A stretch of 54,638 nt of DNA, taken from positions 1-54,638 of the forward strand of contig CABZSR010000010.1 in NCBI GenBank assembly GCA_902528415.1. Direction: 5' to 3'. Positions 1 to 7,948 of this stretch are shown here, one piece after another. Every line of letters begins with the position of its first letter. Position 1 is the first letter of the stretch. Source of the stretch: an uncultured SAR116 cluster alpha proteobacterium. Lineage in GTDB: Bacteria; Pseudomonadota; Alphaproteobacteria; Puniceispirillales; Marisalimonadaceae. A model generated the notes under the pieces. It searched no databases, was not told where the DNA came from, and saw nothing but the letters and a program-made list of their open reading frames with translations. The translations under genes were made by a program, and so were the position numbers.

Positions 1-2
1 AT

Positions 3-233
3 TTAGCAACGCACTTTGCATCTGATAATATTCAAATTAATACAATATCTCCTGGAGGGATAGAAAGAAAGCAATCAAAAGATTTTATAAAAAATTACAA
101 TATTAAAAATCCAACTGGAAGAATGGGTTCACCTAAAGATTTGCTGCCGGCCTTAGATTTTTTGTTAAACGAACAAAATGAATACACTAATGGTGAAAAT
201 ATTGTTGTAGATGGTGGTTTTACTAAATGGTAA
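3..233 (+). CDS. SDR-family oxidoreductase, C-terminal part only
   Basis: The reading frame is open from the window edge to a TAA at 231-233 (76 codons). It shows the C-terminal end of a short-chain dehydrogenase: the INTISPGGI stretch that follows the catalytic Tyr/Lys helix, a MGSPKD segment, and the family's closing VVDGGF motif. The catalytic YxxxK and the N-terminal cofactor site lie outside the window, so substrate and cofactor cannot be judged. Its stop overlaps the start of the next gene by seven bases, so it is translationally coupled to the nonulosonic-acid cassette and probably makes or modifies a sugar precursor (inference). Confidence 0.8.
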   Translation, partial: LATHFASDNIQINTISPGGIERKQSKDFIKNYNIKNPTGRMGSPKDLLPALDFLLNEQNEYTNGENIVVDGGFTKW

Positions 234-1402
234 ATAATGATAAGGAAATCGCAAGATTAAAAGAATGGAAAAATGTTGTAAAAACATATTCTTTGAAAAT
301 TTCAAAAATTTTAAAAAAGAACCAAACAGTGTTTTATTCCATTAGTTCGGTAAGCTCAGATAAGAAAATTAACCCATATACAACCCCTATAAGATTATCT
401 GGCAACAAGGTTATTGCAGGCTGCATTGTAGGTTCTCAAATTGAGGCTTTAATTGTTGCAAATTATGTTGAAAGTTCAATAGATTACTTATTGTTAGATG
501 TTGAAAAAAAAATACCAATTCAAAATATTCCTCATGAGGAAGTTTTTTTGGCTTTTAACTTAAAAAAGGCACTCTATATAGAAAACTCAAAAACAGCTTC
601 AGGCGTTGAATTTGGAAATATTTCATCAGCAGTAAGAAAAACTTTTCCCTCACAAAAAATTATTAGCTATAAACCAAATGACCTAACAATTGATTCGATA
701 TGGTTTTTCTTAAGCCATAAGTTTGGAAATTTTGCTAATTTAAAGATTGCGATTATTGGGTCCGGAAATATTGGCTTTAAGCTTGCTTTAAAACTTGTAG
801 AAAGTGGAGCGTATGTGAATCTTAATAGAAGGGATAAAGTTTTAGGATTACAATTAGCAAGTACAATTAATTCTATTAAACCCAAAAATACTTTAGCTAA
901 TGCAGAATATTATGAAGATCCAGTAAGAACTTGTACTTTATGTGACGTAGTTATAGGAACTGGCAAAACTGATATTCTAATTATCAATGAAAGAATGGTA
1001 TCTGTAATGGCAAAAGGTGGAACTCTTATCGACTGTGGTAAAGGTAATATCACTGAAGGTGCCATTAATTATGCCTATGAACTTGGCCTGAAAATTTTTA
1101 GAAGTGACGTTACATCAGGTATAATTTCTTTTGTTGATCAAGCTATAATGATTAAAAAAATAATTAATAATAAAACTGGCAGGAAATTATTAAAAGATGA
1201 TATGTACATAGTTTCTGGCGGAGTATATGGTAGGTATGGTGATGTAATTGTTGATGATTTTGATGCTCCAGAAACTATATATGGGATGGCGGATGGTAGA
1301 GGTCAATTAATAGAAAAATTAACTAATTTACAATTAAAAAAGATAAAAGATGTTTCAAATTATTTTAACATAAACCAACAATTTTCGAAAACTTATAAAT
1401 GA
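227..1402 (+). CDS. Unrecognised NAD(P)-binding Rossmann protein in glycan cassette
   Basis: I do not recognise this 391-residue protein as a named enzyme. It has a clear Rossmann nucleotide-binding loop, GSGNIG at about residues 178-183 after a hydrophobic beta strand, flanked by an N-terminal domain with no familiar motif and a C-terminal part rich in Gly (TLIDCGKGNI, YGRYGD). The layout of a substrate domain followed by a mid-protein GxGxxG fold recalls S-adenosylhomocysteine hydrolase or shikimate/methylene-THF dehydrogenases, but specific catalytic residues cannot be assigned. It overlaps the upstream SDR gene by seven bases and the downstream fusion gene by four (ATGA), so it is part of the same translational unit and probably acts on a sugar or amino-sugar intermediate (inference). 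Confidence 0.75.
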   Translation: MVNNDKEIARLKEWKNVVKTYSLKISKILKKNQTVFYSISSVSSDKKINPYTTPIRLSGNKVIAGCIVGSQIEALIVANYVESSIDYLLLDVEKKIPIQNIPHEEVFLAFNLKKALYIENSKTASGVEFGNISSAVRKTFPSQKIISYKPNDLTIDSIWFFLSHKFGNFANLKIAIIGSGNIGFKLALKLVESGAYVNLNRRDKVLGLQLASTINSIKPKNTLANAEYYEDPVRTCTLCDVVIGTGKTDILIINERMVSVMAKGGTLIDCGKGNITEGAINYAYELGLKIFRSDVTSGIISFVDQAIMIKKIINNKTGRKLLKDDMYIVSGGVYGRYGDVIVDDFDAPETIYGMADGRGQLIEKLTNLQLKKIKDVSNYFNINQQFSKTYK

Positions 1403-3795
1403 CCATTGATAAAAAAGGGAAAATTTTTGTAATTGGAGCTGGACCTACAGGGCTAGTTTCTGGATGGAAATTATCTGAAAATCAAAGAGAAGTTCATGTG
1501 TTCGAGGCATCAAATAGAGTTGGTGGTTTATGTGCAAGTTGGGAGTGGAATGATTTTGTTTTAGATATAGGTCCTCATATTTTTCACACACCAGACAAAA
1601 ACTTAGAAAATTTTTGGAAAGAAGAATTTGGTGACCTGTTAGAAGAAGGTGAATATTATTGTGGTAATATTAAAGGCGAAAAATTTGATCAATTTCATCC
1701 CTATCCAATTTCCTGGGAGCAAATTTCAAATTATCCTCAAGATTTGAGAGAAAAAATTGTTAAAGAAATTACATCAATTGATAACTTAAAAAAAGCAAAA
1801 GCATCAAATTATAGAGAATATATGGATGCTCAAGTTGGTCCAACTTTGAGAAGTATGTTTTACGAAAAATATCCTATGAAAATTTGGGGTATTAATCCAA
1901 ATGATATGACAGCAGATTGGGCTCCTAAAAGGATTCAATTTAGAGAAAAAATCTCCCCATTTTATGTGAATGAGTGGTCAGCAGTTTCAAAAAAGGGAAC
2001 TGGGGCTATTTATTCTAGAATTGCGGATAAAATTATTAAATTTGGAGGAAAAATAGAGTTTAATAAAAAGGTCACTAGCTTTAAAACTTCAGGAAAATTA
2101 ATTTCAGAAATAATTTTTTCAGATAATTCCAAACAATTAGTTGAACCCAATGACATAATAATTTCGTCTATTCCAATCACAATTTTGGCAAAATTTTTCA
2201 ACTATGAACCAAAACTGAGTTTTCGAGGAGTCAGGTTAGGTTATTTTTTAATTAATAAAGATAGATTGCTACCAAGGGGCAAAAATTGGTTGTATTTTGA
2301 TCACGAAAAAATCCTTTTTAATAGGATTACCGAACCTAAAACCATGAGTAGATCACTTGGTAAAAATAATAAATCAATAATAGTTACTGAGACTTGTTAT
2401 AGCAAAAATGATTATGTTGATAATTTAACTGATTTAGAGTTTACAAACAAAATAGTTACCGATCTACTAAAGACATTTTCACTTGGCACAAACGACATTC
2501 TTGACACTATTTCTCATAAAGAAGACTACGTGTATCCTGTCCAAACTACTGGATATCAAAAAGAATTAGCAAAAACAAGATCAATAATTGATAAATACGA
2601 TCAGTTATATTCACTCGGAACAGGTGGAGATTTTAATTATGCAGATAGTCAAATTTTATTTCATATGGCATTTGATATTTCGGATGAAATATTAAATAAT
2701 AATAAAATTAATTCTAAAACAATTAAACAAATAACCCCTGTTACACAAAATAGCATCGTTAAATTAGGTGATAAAAATGTAGGTCCAGGAAATGAATGTT
2801 ACATTATCGCAGAAGCAGGTATTAATCATAATGGCGATGTAAATGTAGCTAAAGAATTAATAGACCAGGCAGTTTTATCAGGATGTTCTGCTGTTAAGTT
2901 TCAATCTTTTACCAAAGATAGTAGGGTTTCTAAAACTCAAAAGTTTGCAAAATATGCTGAAGAAGCTGATGGCTTACAAGAAAATATTTATGATTTGTTT
3001 GAACGTTTGTCTTTGTCATTTGAAGATCAGAGAACTATATTTAATTATGCCTCCAAAAAAAATATTCCTGTTTTTTCAACGCCATTTGATTTTGACAGTG
3101 TGGATTTTCTTGAAAAATTAGGAGTCTTTGCATATAAAATAGCATCGATGGATTTAGTCAATCTCCCACTAATAGAATATGTAGCAAAAAAAATGAAACC
3201 TATTATTCTTTCTACAGGAATGAGTACTTTATCTAATATCGAGGATGCTACAAATGTTATATTAAATTGTGGCAACCCGAACATCATATTGTTGCACTGT
3301 AATTCGTCATATCCTGCACCAGAAGAAGAGATGAATTTATCTGCTATAGAGACTTTAAAGAATACTTTTAAAGTACCCGTTGGATTATCAGATCATACGT
3401 TTGGATTGTTTGTGTCTCATACTGCAATTGCAAGGGGAGCTAATATAATTGAACGACACTTCACTCTTGCTAGAACTATGGTAGGTCCAGATCATATTTT
3501 ATCATCTGAATTAGATGAAATGTCGCAGTTGGTGGAAATTGCTAAAAGAGTTCCAAAAATACTGGGTAATGGGATTAAAAAAGTTCAGCCTGCTGAATTG
3601 ACAACTCTAAATATGCAACAAAAATGCATTTATGCTTCTAGGAACATTACTAAAGGTGAAAAAATAAAACTTGCTGATATTACGGTAAAAGGTCCAGGTG
3701 GGGGTGTCCTTCCAAAATATATTGACATTATAATTGGCAGAAAAGTTAAAACGGATATTAAAAGAGACACTGCTATAAATTGGAATGATATCTAA
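1399..3795 (+). CDS. Fusion: FAD-dependent amine-oxidase-like oxidoreductase + NeuB-type nonulosonate synthase
   Basis: One 798-residue protein with two enzymes. Residues 1-430 are a flavoprotein of the protoporphyrinogen oxidase/UDP-galactopyranose mutase class: dinucleotide loop GAGPTG at 13-18, then FEASNRVGG and a C-terminal FAD-contact-like stretch SLGTGGDFNYAD near 405-416. After a polar linker rich in Asn, Lys and Thr (431-455), residues 460-798 are a complete NeuB: EAGINHNG at 472-479, KFQ at 500-502, STGMS at 605-609, HCNSSYP at 633-639, SDHTFG at 664-669, ERHFT around 685-689, and a C-terminal SAF (antifreeze-like) domain from about 740. NeuB enzymes condense phosphoenolpyruvate with an N-acetylated hexosamine to make sialic, legionaminic or pseudaminic acid. 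No in-frame Met lies near the junction (last is M423), so a single polypeptide is required unless there is a sequence error. Confidence 0.9.
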   Translation: MTIDKKGKIFVIGAGPTGLVSGWKLSENQREVHVFEASNRVGGLCASWEWNDFVLDIGPHIFHTPDKNLENFWKEEFGDLLEEGEYYCGNIKGEKFDQFHPYPISWEQISNYPQDLREKIVKEITSIDNLKKAKASNYREYMDAQVGPTLRSMFYEKYPMKIWGINPNDMTADWAPKRIQFREKISPFYVNEWSAVSKKGTGAIYSRIADKIIKFGGKIEFNKKVTSFKTSGKLISEIIFSDNSKQLVEPNDIIISSIPITILAKFFNYEPKLSFRGVRLGYFLINKDRLLPRGKNWLYFDHEKILFNRITEPKTMSRSLGKNNKSIIVTETCYSKNDYVDNLTDLEFTNKIVTDLLKTFSLGTNDILDTISHKEDYVYPVQTTGYQKELAKTRSIIDKYDQLYSLGTGGDFNYADSQILFHMAFDISDEILNNNKINSKTIKQITPVTQNSIVKLGDKNVGPGNECYIIAEAGINHNGDVNVAKELIDQAVLSGCSAVKFQSFTKDSRVSKTQKFAKYAEEADGLQENIYDLFERLSLSFEDQRTIFNYASKKNIPVFSTPFDFDSVDFLEKLGVFAYKIASMDLVNLPLIEYVAKKMKPIILSTGMSTLSNIEDATNVILNCGNPNIILLHCNSSYPAPEEEMNLSAIETLKNTFKVPVGLSDHTFGLFVSHTAIARGANIIERHFTLARTMVGPDHILSSELDEMSQLVEIAKRVPKILGNGIKKVQPAELTTLNMQQKCIYASRNITKGEKIKLADITVKGPGGGVLPKYIDIIIGRKVKTDIKRDTAINWNDI

Positions 3796-3810
3796 ATAAT
3801 AGGGTTATAA

Positions 3811-4479
3811 ATGAAGAACATATTAGCATTAATTCCTGCACGCTCTGGGAGTAAAGGTATACCTTTTAAAAATATATTGAAATTTAGAGGTAAACCTCTA
3901 TTAGCTCATAGTATAATTTATGCAAAAAAATCATCATTAATTCAAGATGTTGTTGTTTCTACAGACTCAGAGGAATTTGCTTCAATATCTAATGAATTTG
4001 GAGCGAGAGCTCCATTTCTTAGACCTTATGATTTGTCTGGAGACAAAGTTCAAGATTACCCTGTAGTTAAACATGCTGTTAATTTTTTAGAAAAAGAAAC
4101 TAAAAATAAAATTGATTATATTGCCCTTTTGAGACCGACATCACCTCTAAGGCCACCTAATTTAATAGAAAAAGCTTACCAGATTCTAAAAAATAATAAA
4201 TTAGGTACATCTGTAAGAAGCGTAGTGCCTGTAAATCAGCATAGTTATAGGCAATGGTTTGTCAATGGAGATAGAATGATTCCAGCACAAGAAAATATTT
4301 TTGAGCCATATAATCTACCAAGGCAACAGTTACCAAAGTCTTATTTTCAATCAGGTGATATTGAGTTTATAAAAAGAAGTACGCTTGATCAAAATACTGT
4401 GAGTGGTGATTACATATTACCTTTAATATTAGAAAACAAGGATTTATATGATATAGATACTTATGAGGATTTAAAATAA
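3811..4479 (+). CDS. neuA: CMP-nonulosonate (acylneuraminate) cytidylyltransferase
   Basis: A 222-residue NeuA-family protein that activates a nine-carbon acidic sugar with CTP. The N-terminal nucleotide loop is textbook (IPARSGSKGIPFKN, residues 8-21), followed by FRGKPLLAHSI, VVVSTDSEE and LLRPTSPLRPP, and it ends in a family-typical acidic region. Length matches single-domain NeuA/PseF/LegF proteins. It starts 15 bases after the NeuB fusion, so both are likely made from one transcript and act in sequence. The sugar it accepts (sialic, legionaminic or pseudaminic type) cannot be read from the sequence, hence the symbol is a family label. Confidence 0.88.
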   Translation: MKNILALIPARSGSKGIPFKNILKFRGKPLLAHSIIYAKKSSLIQDVVVSTDSEEFASISNEFGARAPFLRPYDLSGDKVQDYPVVKHAVNFLEKETKNKIDYIALLRPTSPLRPPNLIEKAYQILKNNKLGTSVRSVVPVNQHSYRQWFVNGDRMIPAQENIFEPYNLPRQQLPKSYFQSGDIEFIKRSTLDQNTVSGDYILPLILENKDLYDIDTYEDLK

Positions 4480-4484
4480 ACAAA

Positions 4485-4967
4485 TCAAATTGTATTGCTG
4501 TTCCTTATTTTATTTATTATCAAAGTTGAAGATTTGTTCTTAATGAGTGGTATAAAGTAAGTTTTAATTTTTAATAAATTTAGTGTATTTACGTATGAAA
4601 TATCGTTCATATTATAATCTTCTCCTTTTGTGTATATATCAGGATTAATTTCTCTGATAAGTTTATCAGGTGTTAATTCATTAAAAATTATACATAAATC
4701 TACAGATTTTAAGGATGAAATAATTTCAGCCCGGTCTTTTTCATCGATAATTGGTCGATCTAGTCCTTTGCTTAATTTTTTTGTAGATTTATTTGAATTG
4801 ATACCAACTATTAAACTGGCTCCAAGTTTTTTGGAGTTTTTTAGATAATTAACATGACCTGAATGTAAAATATCAAACACCCCATTAGTAAACACTATTG
4901 GTTTAGCCAATTTTTCAGTAATATTTACTACATCACTCTTATCTGAAAAAAAATGCCAATATTTCAA
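4485..4967 (-). CDS. hldC: D-glycero-beta-D-manno-heptose 1-phosphate adenylyltransferase, stand-alone
   Basis: This 160-residue cytidylyltransferase-fold protein corresponds to the C-terminal half of bifunctional HldE (RfaE2). The nucleotidyltransferase signature is VFTNGVFDILHSGHVNYL (about residues 26-43), followed by GINSN, an R-P-I..DRAEI segment and YTKGEDY. It would make ADP-D,D-heptose for LPS inner core. The start is a TTG at 4965-4967, because no in-frame ATG or GTG precedes the conserved domain; an AGGA lies about ten bases upstream. It follows hldD by five bases and ends six bases from the convergent neuA. Confidence 0.87.
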   Translation of the reverse strand: MKYWHFFSDKSDVVNITEKLAKPIVFTNGVFDILHSGHVNYLKNSKKLGASLIVGINSNKSTKKLSKGLDRPIIDEKDRAEIISSLKSVDLCIIFNELTPDKLIREINPDIYTKGEDYNMNDISYVNTLNLLKIKTYFIPLIKNKSSTLIINKIRNSNTI

Positions 4968-4972
4968 GTCAA

Positions 4973-5947
4973 TTATTCCTGATCATTTTTCAATTTTTTT
5001 ATATATTTAGCTATACCCTGTTGTACATTTAAAAATTTATTACAAAACCCAAATTTTTTTATTGAATCCATATTTGCCAAAGTATAATTTTGGTATCGTC
5101 CTATAAGTTCTTCTGGGAAATTAATATAATCAATAGTTTCATTAAAAATCTGGTCATCCACTGGAATGTGATTTCCTATTATCACTCGTGCAATTTCATT
5201 AAAAGATGCCGCCTTACCAGTACCTAAATTAAAAATACCTGAAACATTAATATTTTTATAGAACCATAATACAGTATTAACAACATCATCTACATAGATG
5301 AAATCCCTACATTGTGTACCTTTTTCAAAATTTAAATAATCTCCAAATAATTTTATTTTTTTATTTTTTTGGTACTGATTATAGAATTGAAAAATACAAG
5401 ATGACATTTTACCTTTATGTTCTTCTCCATGTCCATAAACATTAAAATATCTAAGTCCAACAACTTGACTAGTTAAATCATTTATTCTTTTTCTTACATA
5501 ATTATCAAACGCTAACTTTGAGTAACCGTATATATTAATAGGATTTTCATACAAATGATTTTCTGTGCAGGTTTCATTTAAACCGTACACTGCTGCTGAT
5601 GAAGCATATATAAATGGAATTTCTTTTTCAGTCGCCCAGTTAAAAAGTTTAATAGAAAATGTGTAGTTATGTTTAAACATTAACTTTCCATTTCTTTCCA
5701 TAGTATCAGTTATCGCTCCCTGATGAAATATGCAATGAGGTTTATCTAATGAATTAGTTTCAAGTTTTTTTAAAAAATCCTCAATATCTAGAAATTCTAA
5801 ATATTCAATTTTTTTAAGGTTAGAAAACTTTTCTCCATTTGTAAGATCGTCAATAATAACTATATCTTTAATCCCATTAATATTTAATTGTCTAGCCAAT
5901 GCGCTTCCTATAAAACCTGCACCACCAGTTATCCATACATTCATCAA
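4973..5947 (-). CDS. hldD: ADP-L-glycero-D-manno-heptose 6-epimerase
   Basis: A 324-residue extended SDR with the N-terminal loop TGGAGFIGSALA (about 8-19), an ASSAAVYG segment, and the catalytic YGYSKLAFD (Tyr-x-x-x-Lys), matching HldD (RfaD) in length and motif order. It interconverts ADP-D,D- and ADP-L,D-heptose, the last step before transfer into LPS core. Two adjacent ATG codons (5945-5947 and 5942-5944) overlap the TGA of the upstream kinase (5944-5946), an overlap typical of translational coupling. The heptose genes are ordered kinase, epimerase, adenylyltransferase. Confidence 0.93.
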   Translation of the reverse strand: MMNVWITGGAGFIGSALARQLNINGIKDIVIIDDLTNGEKFSNLKKIEYLEFLDIEDFLKKLETNSLDKPHCIFHQGAITDTMERNGKLMFKHNYTFSIKLFNWATEKEIPFIYASSAAVYGLNETCTENHLYENPINIYGYSKLAFDNYVRKRINDLTSQVVGLRYFNVYGHGEEHKGKMSSCIFQFYNQYQKNKKIKLFGDYLNFEKGTQCRDFIYVDDVVNTVLWFYKNINVSGIFNLGTGKAASFNEIARVIIGNHIPVDDQIFNETIDYINFPEELIGRYQNYTLANMDSIKKFGFCNKFLNVQQGIAKYIKKLKNDQE

Positions 5948-6873
5948 AAAATTTCCTCAAACATTATAGAAGATGTCCCAAATTTCTGTACTATAATTCC
6001 ACCTGCTCTATTAGCAACTTCACAAGCGCTTTTAAGAGAGCAATTAATAGACAACAGTACAGCTAATACACTAATTACAGTGTCGCCTGCGCCTGTTACA
6101 TCATAAACTTCAGAAGATCTTCCTTTTATATTAAATTGTAAATTTTCCTCTAGTTGAAATAAAGTCATACCGTCTTTACCTTTAGTTAGTACTATATTTT
6201 TTATTTCATTTTCTTCCATCATTTTAAAAATTTTTCTCTTAAAGTCCTTCTCATTGTTATAGGGACCTACAAGCATTTTTATCTCTTTATAGTTTGGAGT
6301 AATAATATCAGCTCCTTTAAATTTTCTGATATCAGAGCCTTTTGGGTCAATTAAACATATCTTGTTATTACCTTTTACTCTTTGAATTAAATCAGGTAAT
6401 TCGTCTAAAACACCTTTAGCATAATCACTAAAAATTATAACATCTGATTTCTTAAAACGTTTTAAAAAGTTATTAAACGTTTTTTTAGTAATTTTTGGAG
6501 GTATTTGTTCGTCATCCATTCTTAAAATTTGTTGATAGTTGCCAATTAACCTCGTTTTTTTTACAGTCTTATAAGAATTATTTTTTTCAATGAAACAAAT
6601 TATATTTTTCTCTTCTAATTTATTTAATAATTTTTGACCATCAAGGTCATTACCAATCACGCTAACTATTTCGACGTTGCAACCTAAGGTTTTACAATTA
6701 AGCGCTACATTTGCAGCGCCTCCAAGTCTTTCTTCAGTTTTGAAAATACTCAATATAGGAACAGGAGCTTCTGGAGAAATTTTTTCAACCTTACCAAATA
6801 GATACTGATCCAAAATTAGATCACCTATAACTAATATATTCTTTTGTTTTAATTTAGATTTACTGACTGTCAT
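5944..6873 (-). CDS. hldA: D-glycero-beta-D-manno-heptose-7-phosphate kinase, stand-alone
   Basis: A 309-residue PfkB-family kinase equal to the N-terminal half of HldE (RfaE1). It has the opening LVIGDLILDQYLFGKVEKISPEAP signature region (about 15-38), GGAANVALN, and the PfkB C-terminal motif DVTGAGDT near residues 257-265 carrying the catalytic Asp. It phosphorylates heptose-7-phosphate at C1. The protein ends without the usual fused nucleotidyltransferase domain, which is instead encoded separately at 4485-4967 with hldD between them. Sedoheptulose-7-phosphate isomerase (gmhA) and the bisphosphate phosphatase (gmhB) are not in the window. Confidence 0.9.
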   Translation of the reverse strand: MTVSKSKLKQKNILVIGDLILDQYLFGKVEKISPEAPVPILSIFKTEERLGGAANVALNCKTLGCNVEIVSVIGNDLDGQKLLNKLEEKNIICFIEKNNSYKTVKKTRLIGNYQQILRMDDEQIPPKITKKTFNNFLKRFKKSDVIIFSDYAKGVLDELPDLIQRVKGNNKICLIDPKGSDIRKFKGADIITPNYKEIKMLVGPYNNEKDFKRKIFKMMEENEIKNIVLTKGKDGMTLFQLEENLQFNIKGRSSEVYDVTGAGDTVISVLAVLLSINCSLKSACEVANRAGGIIVQKFGTSSIMFEEIF

Positions 6874-6877
6874 TTCT

Positions 6878-7186
6878 TTAACTCATTATACATCTATAAT
6901 AATAATTTTTATTTATTTTGACTAAACTTAAATAAAATATTGAATAAAATGAAAAAATTATCATAGAAAAGATAGATAATATTATTGATAGTCTCCCAAT
7001 TCTTTTATTATTATGAATTTTTTGAGAGCTTATAGTATGATCATTTGAATAATGATTGGGAATAATTTTTTCTTTAATAAAAATTAAAGTGAATATTATG
7101 CTTATAATAAATGAACCAAATCCGAAAGATAAAATCTCTAAATAATTAAACGAAAAGTTCAATCTAAGTTCTCTTATTTTTTGCAT
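6878..7186 (-). pseudogene. Short two-TM protein, probable truncated GT4 (WecA/MraY-like) phosphotransferase
   Basis: This 102-residue frame starts inside the last 23 bases of the murQ-like gene. It has two hydrophobic segments (about residues 17-38 and 64-88) joined by a polar loop containing SSQKIHNNKRIGRLSII. That loop, its position after a first membrane helix and the helix that follows match the N-terminus of polyisoprenyl-phosphate sugar-1-phosphate transferases (WecA/WbpL type, usually over 300 residues, with H-x-x-P-x-P-R-x-G-G). Here the PR-GG element is degraded to a KRIGR. None of the later catalytic loops follow. I read it as an eroded 5' remnant; alternatively it is an unrelated small membrane protein. 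Confidence 0.5.
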
Positions 7187-7922
7187 TCAATAACGAATTA
7201 ATTAATTTTTCTCTTAACACAAGTTTTTTGTTAGTAGGAACCATATTAGTCATCATCCCTTTTTTAACTTTACCTAACCTAGTCATTACGAGGGTTGATA
7301 TTAAGTTCAAACAAATTTTTTGAGCAGTACCCGCCTTAAGTCTAGTTGATCCAGCAACAATTTCTGACCCGGTGTCTAAAATAATTGGAATCTTTGAGTG
7401 TTTCTCAAGCTTACTGTTTTTGTTATTACTTACTCCAATAGTCAATGCTCCTATTTGATTAGCTAATTTTATTACTTCAATTGTAAAAGTTGTAGAACCA
7501 CTAGCAGCTAATCCTATAACAACGTCATTTGCTTTAATCTTATTTTTCACAATTTCAACAACGTTTTTATCTCTTAAATCTTCAGCACCCTCTATTGATT
7601 TTGTAAGAGCTTGTGTCCCTCCGGCAATAATAAATTTAACACGGTTAACAGGCCATCCAAAAGTAGGGTAAAGTTCAACTCCATCTTGAACTGCAATTCT
7701 AGCCGATGTACCGGCTCCAACGTATACAATCTTATTTTTTAAATTATTTGATAATAAACTTATTATCTCAGTTACAGACAATTCAATTGAATTTAATGCT
7801 CCTCTTACTGCTTTAAATGCTCTAAAATGATTTTCCAACATTATCACTAATGCTTTTTCATTATTTAATTTGTCAATATGATAGTCTTCGTCAGGAATGG
7901 TTTCGGTTGTTTCTTCTTGCAT
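7164..7922 (-). CDS. murQ: N-acetylmuramic acid 6-phosphate etherase-like SIS protein
   Basis: The 252-residue product follows MurQ closely: an N-terminal DEDYHIDKLN segment, the SIS phosphosugar-binding fold with YVGAGTSARIAVQDGVE, PTFGW, and SIEGAED. The two glutamates used by the MurQ family fall at residues 83 and in the EGAED segment (111/114). The family splits lactate off MurNAc-6-phosphate in cell-wall recycling. It ends at about residue 252, whereas family members are usually near 300, so the C-terminal helical (UBA-like) part is mostly missing. No anmK or other recycling gene is nearby; the neighbours are heptose and glycan genes. A role as a different phosphosugar SIS enzyme cannot be excluded. 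Confidence 0.8.
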   Translation of the reverse strand: MQEETTETIPDEDYHIDKLNNEKALVIMLENHFRAFKAVRGALNSIELSVTEIISLLSNNLKNKIVYVGAGTSARIAVQDGVELYPTFGWPVNRVKFIIAGGTQALTKSIEGAEDLRDKNVVEIVKNKIKANDVVIGLAASGSTTFTIEVIKLANQIGALTIGVSNNKNSKLEKHSKIPIILDTGSEIVAGSTRLKAGTAQKICLNLISTLVMTRLGKVKKGMMTNMVPTNKKLVLREKLINSLLNAKNKRT

Positions 7923-7948
7923 ATTTAATCCATTAAAAAGTTATTAGA

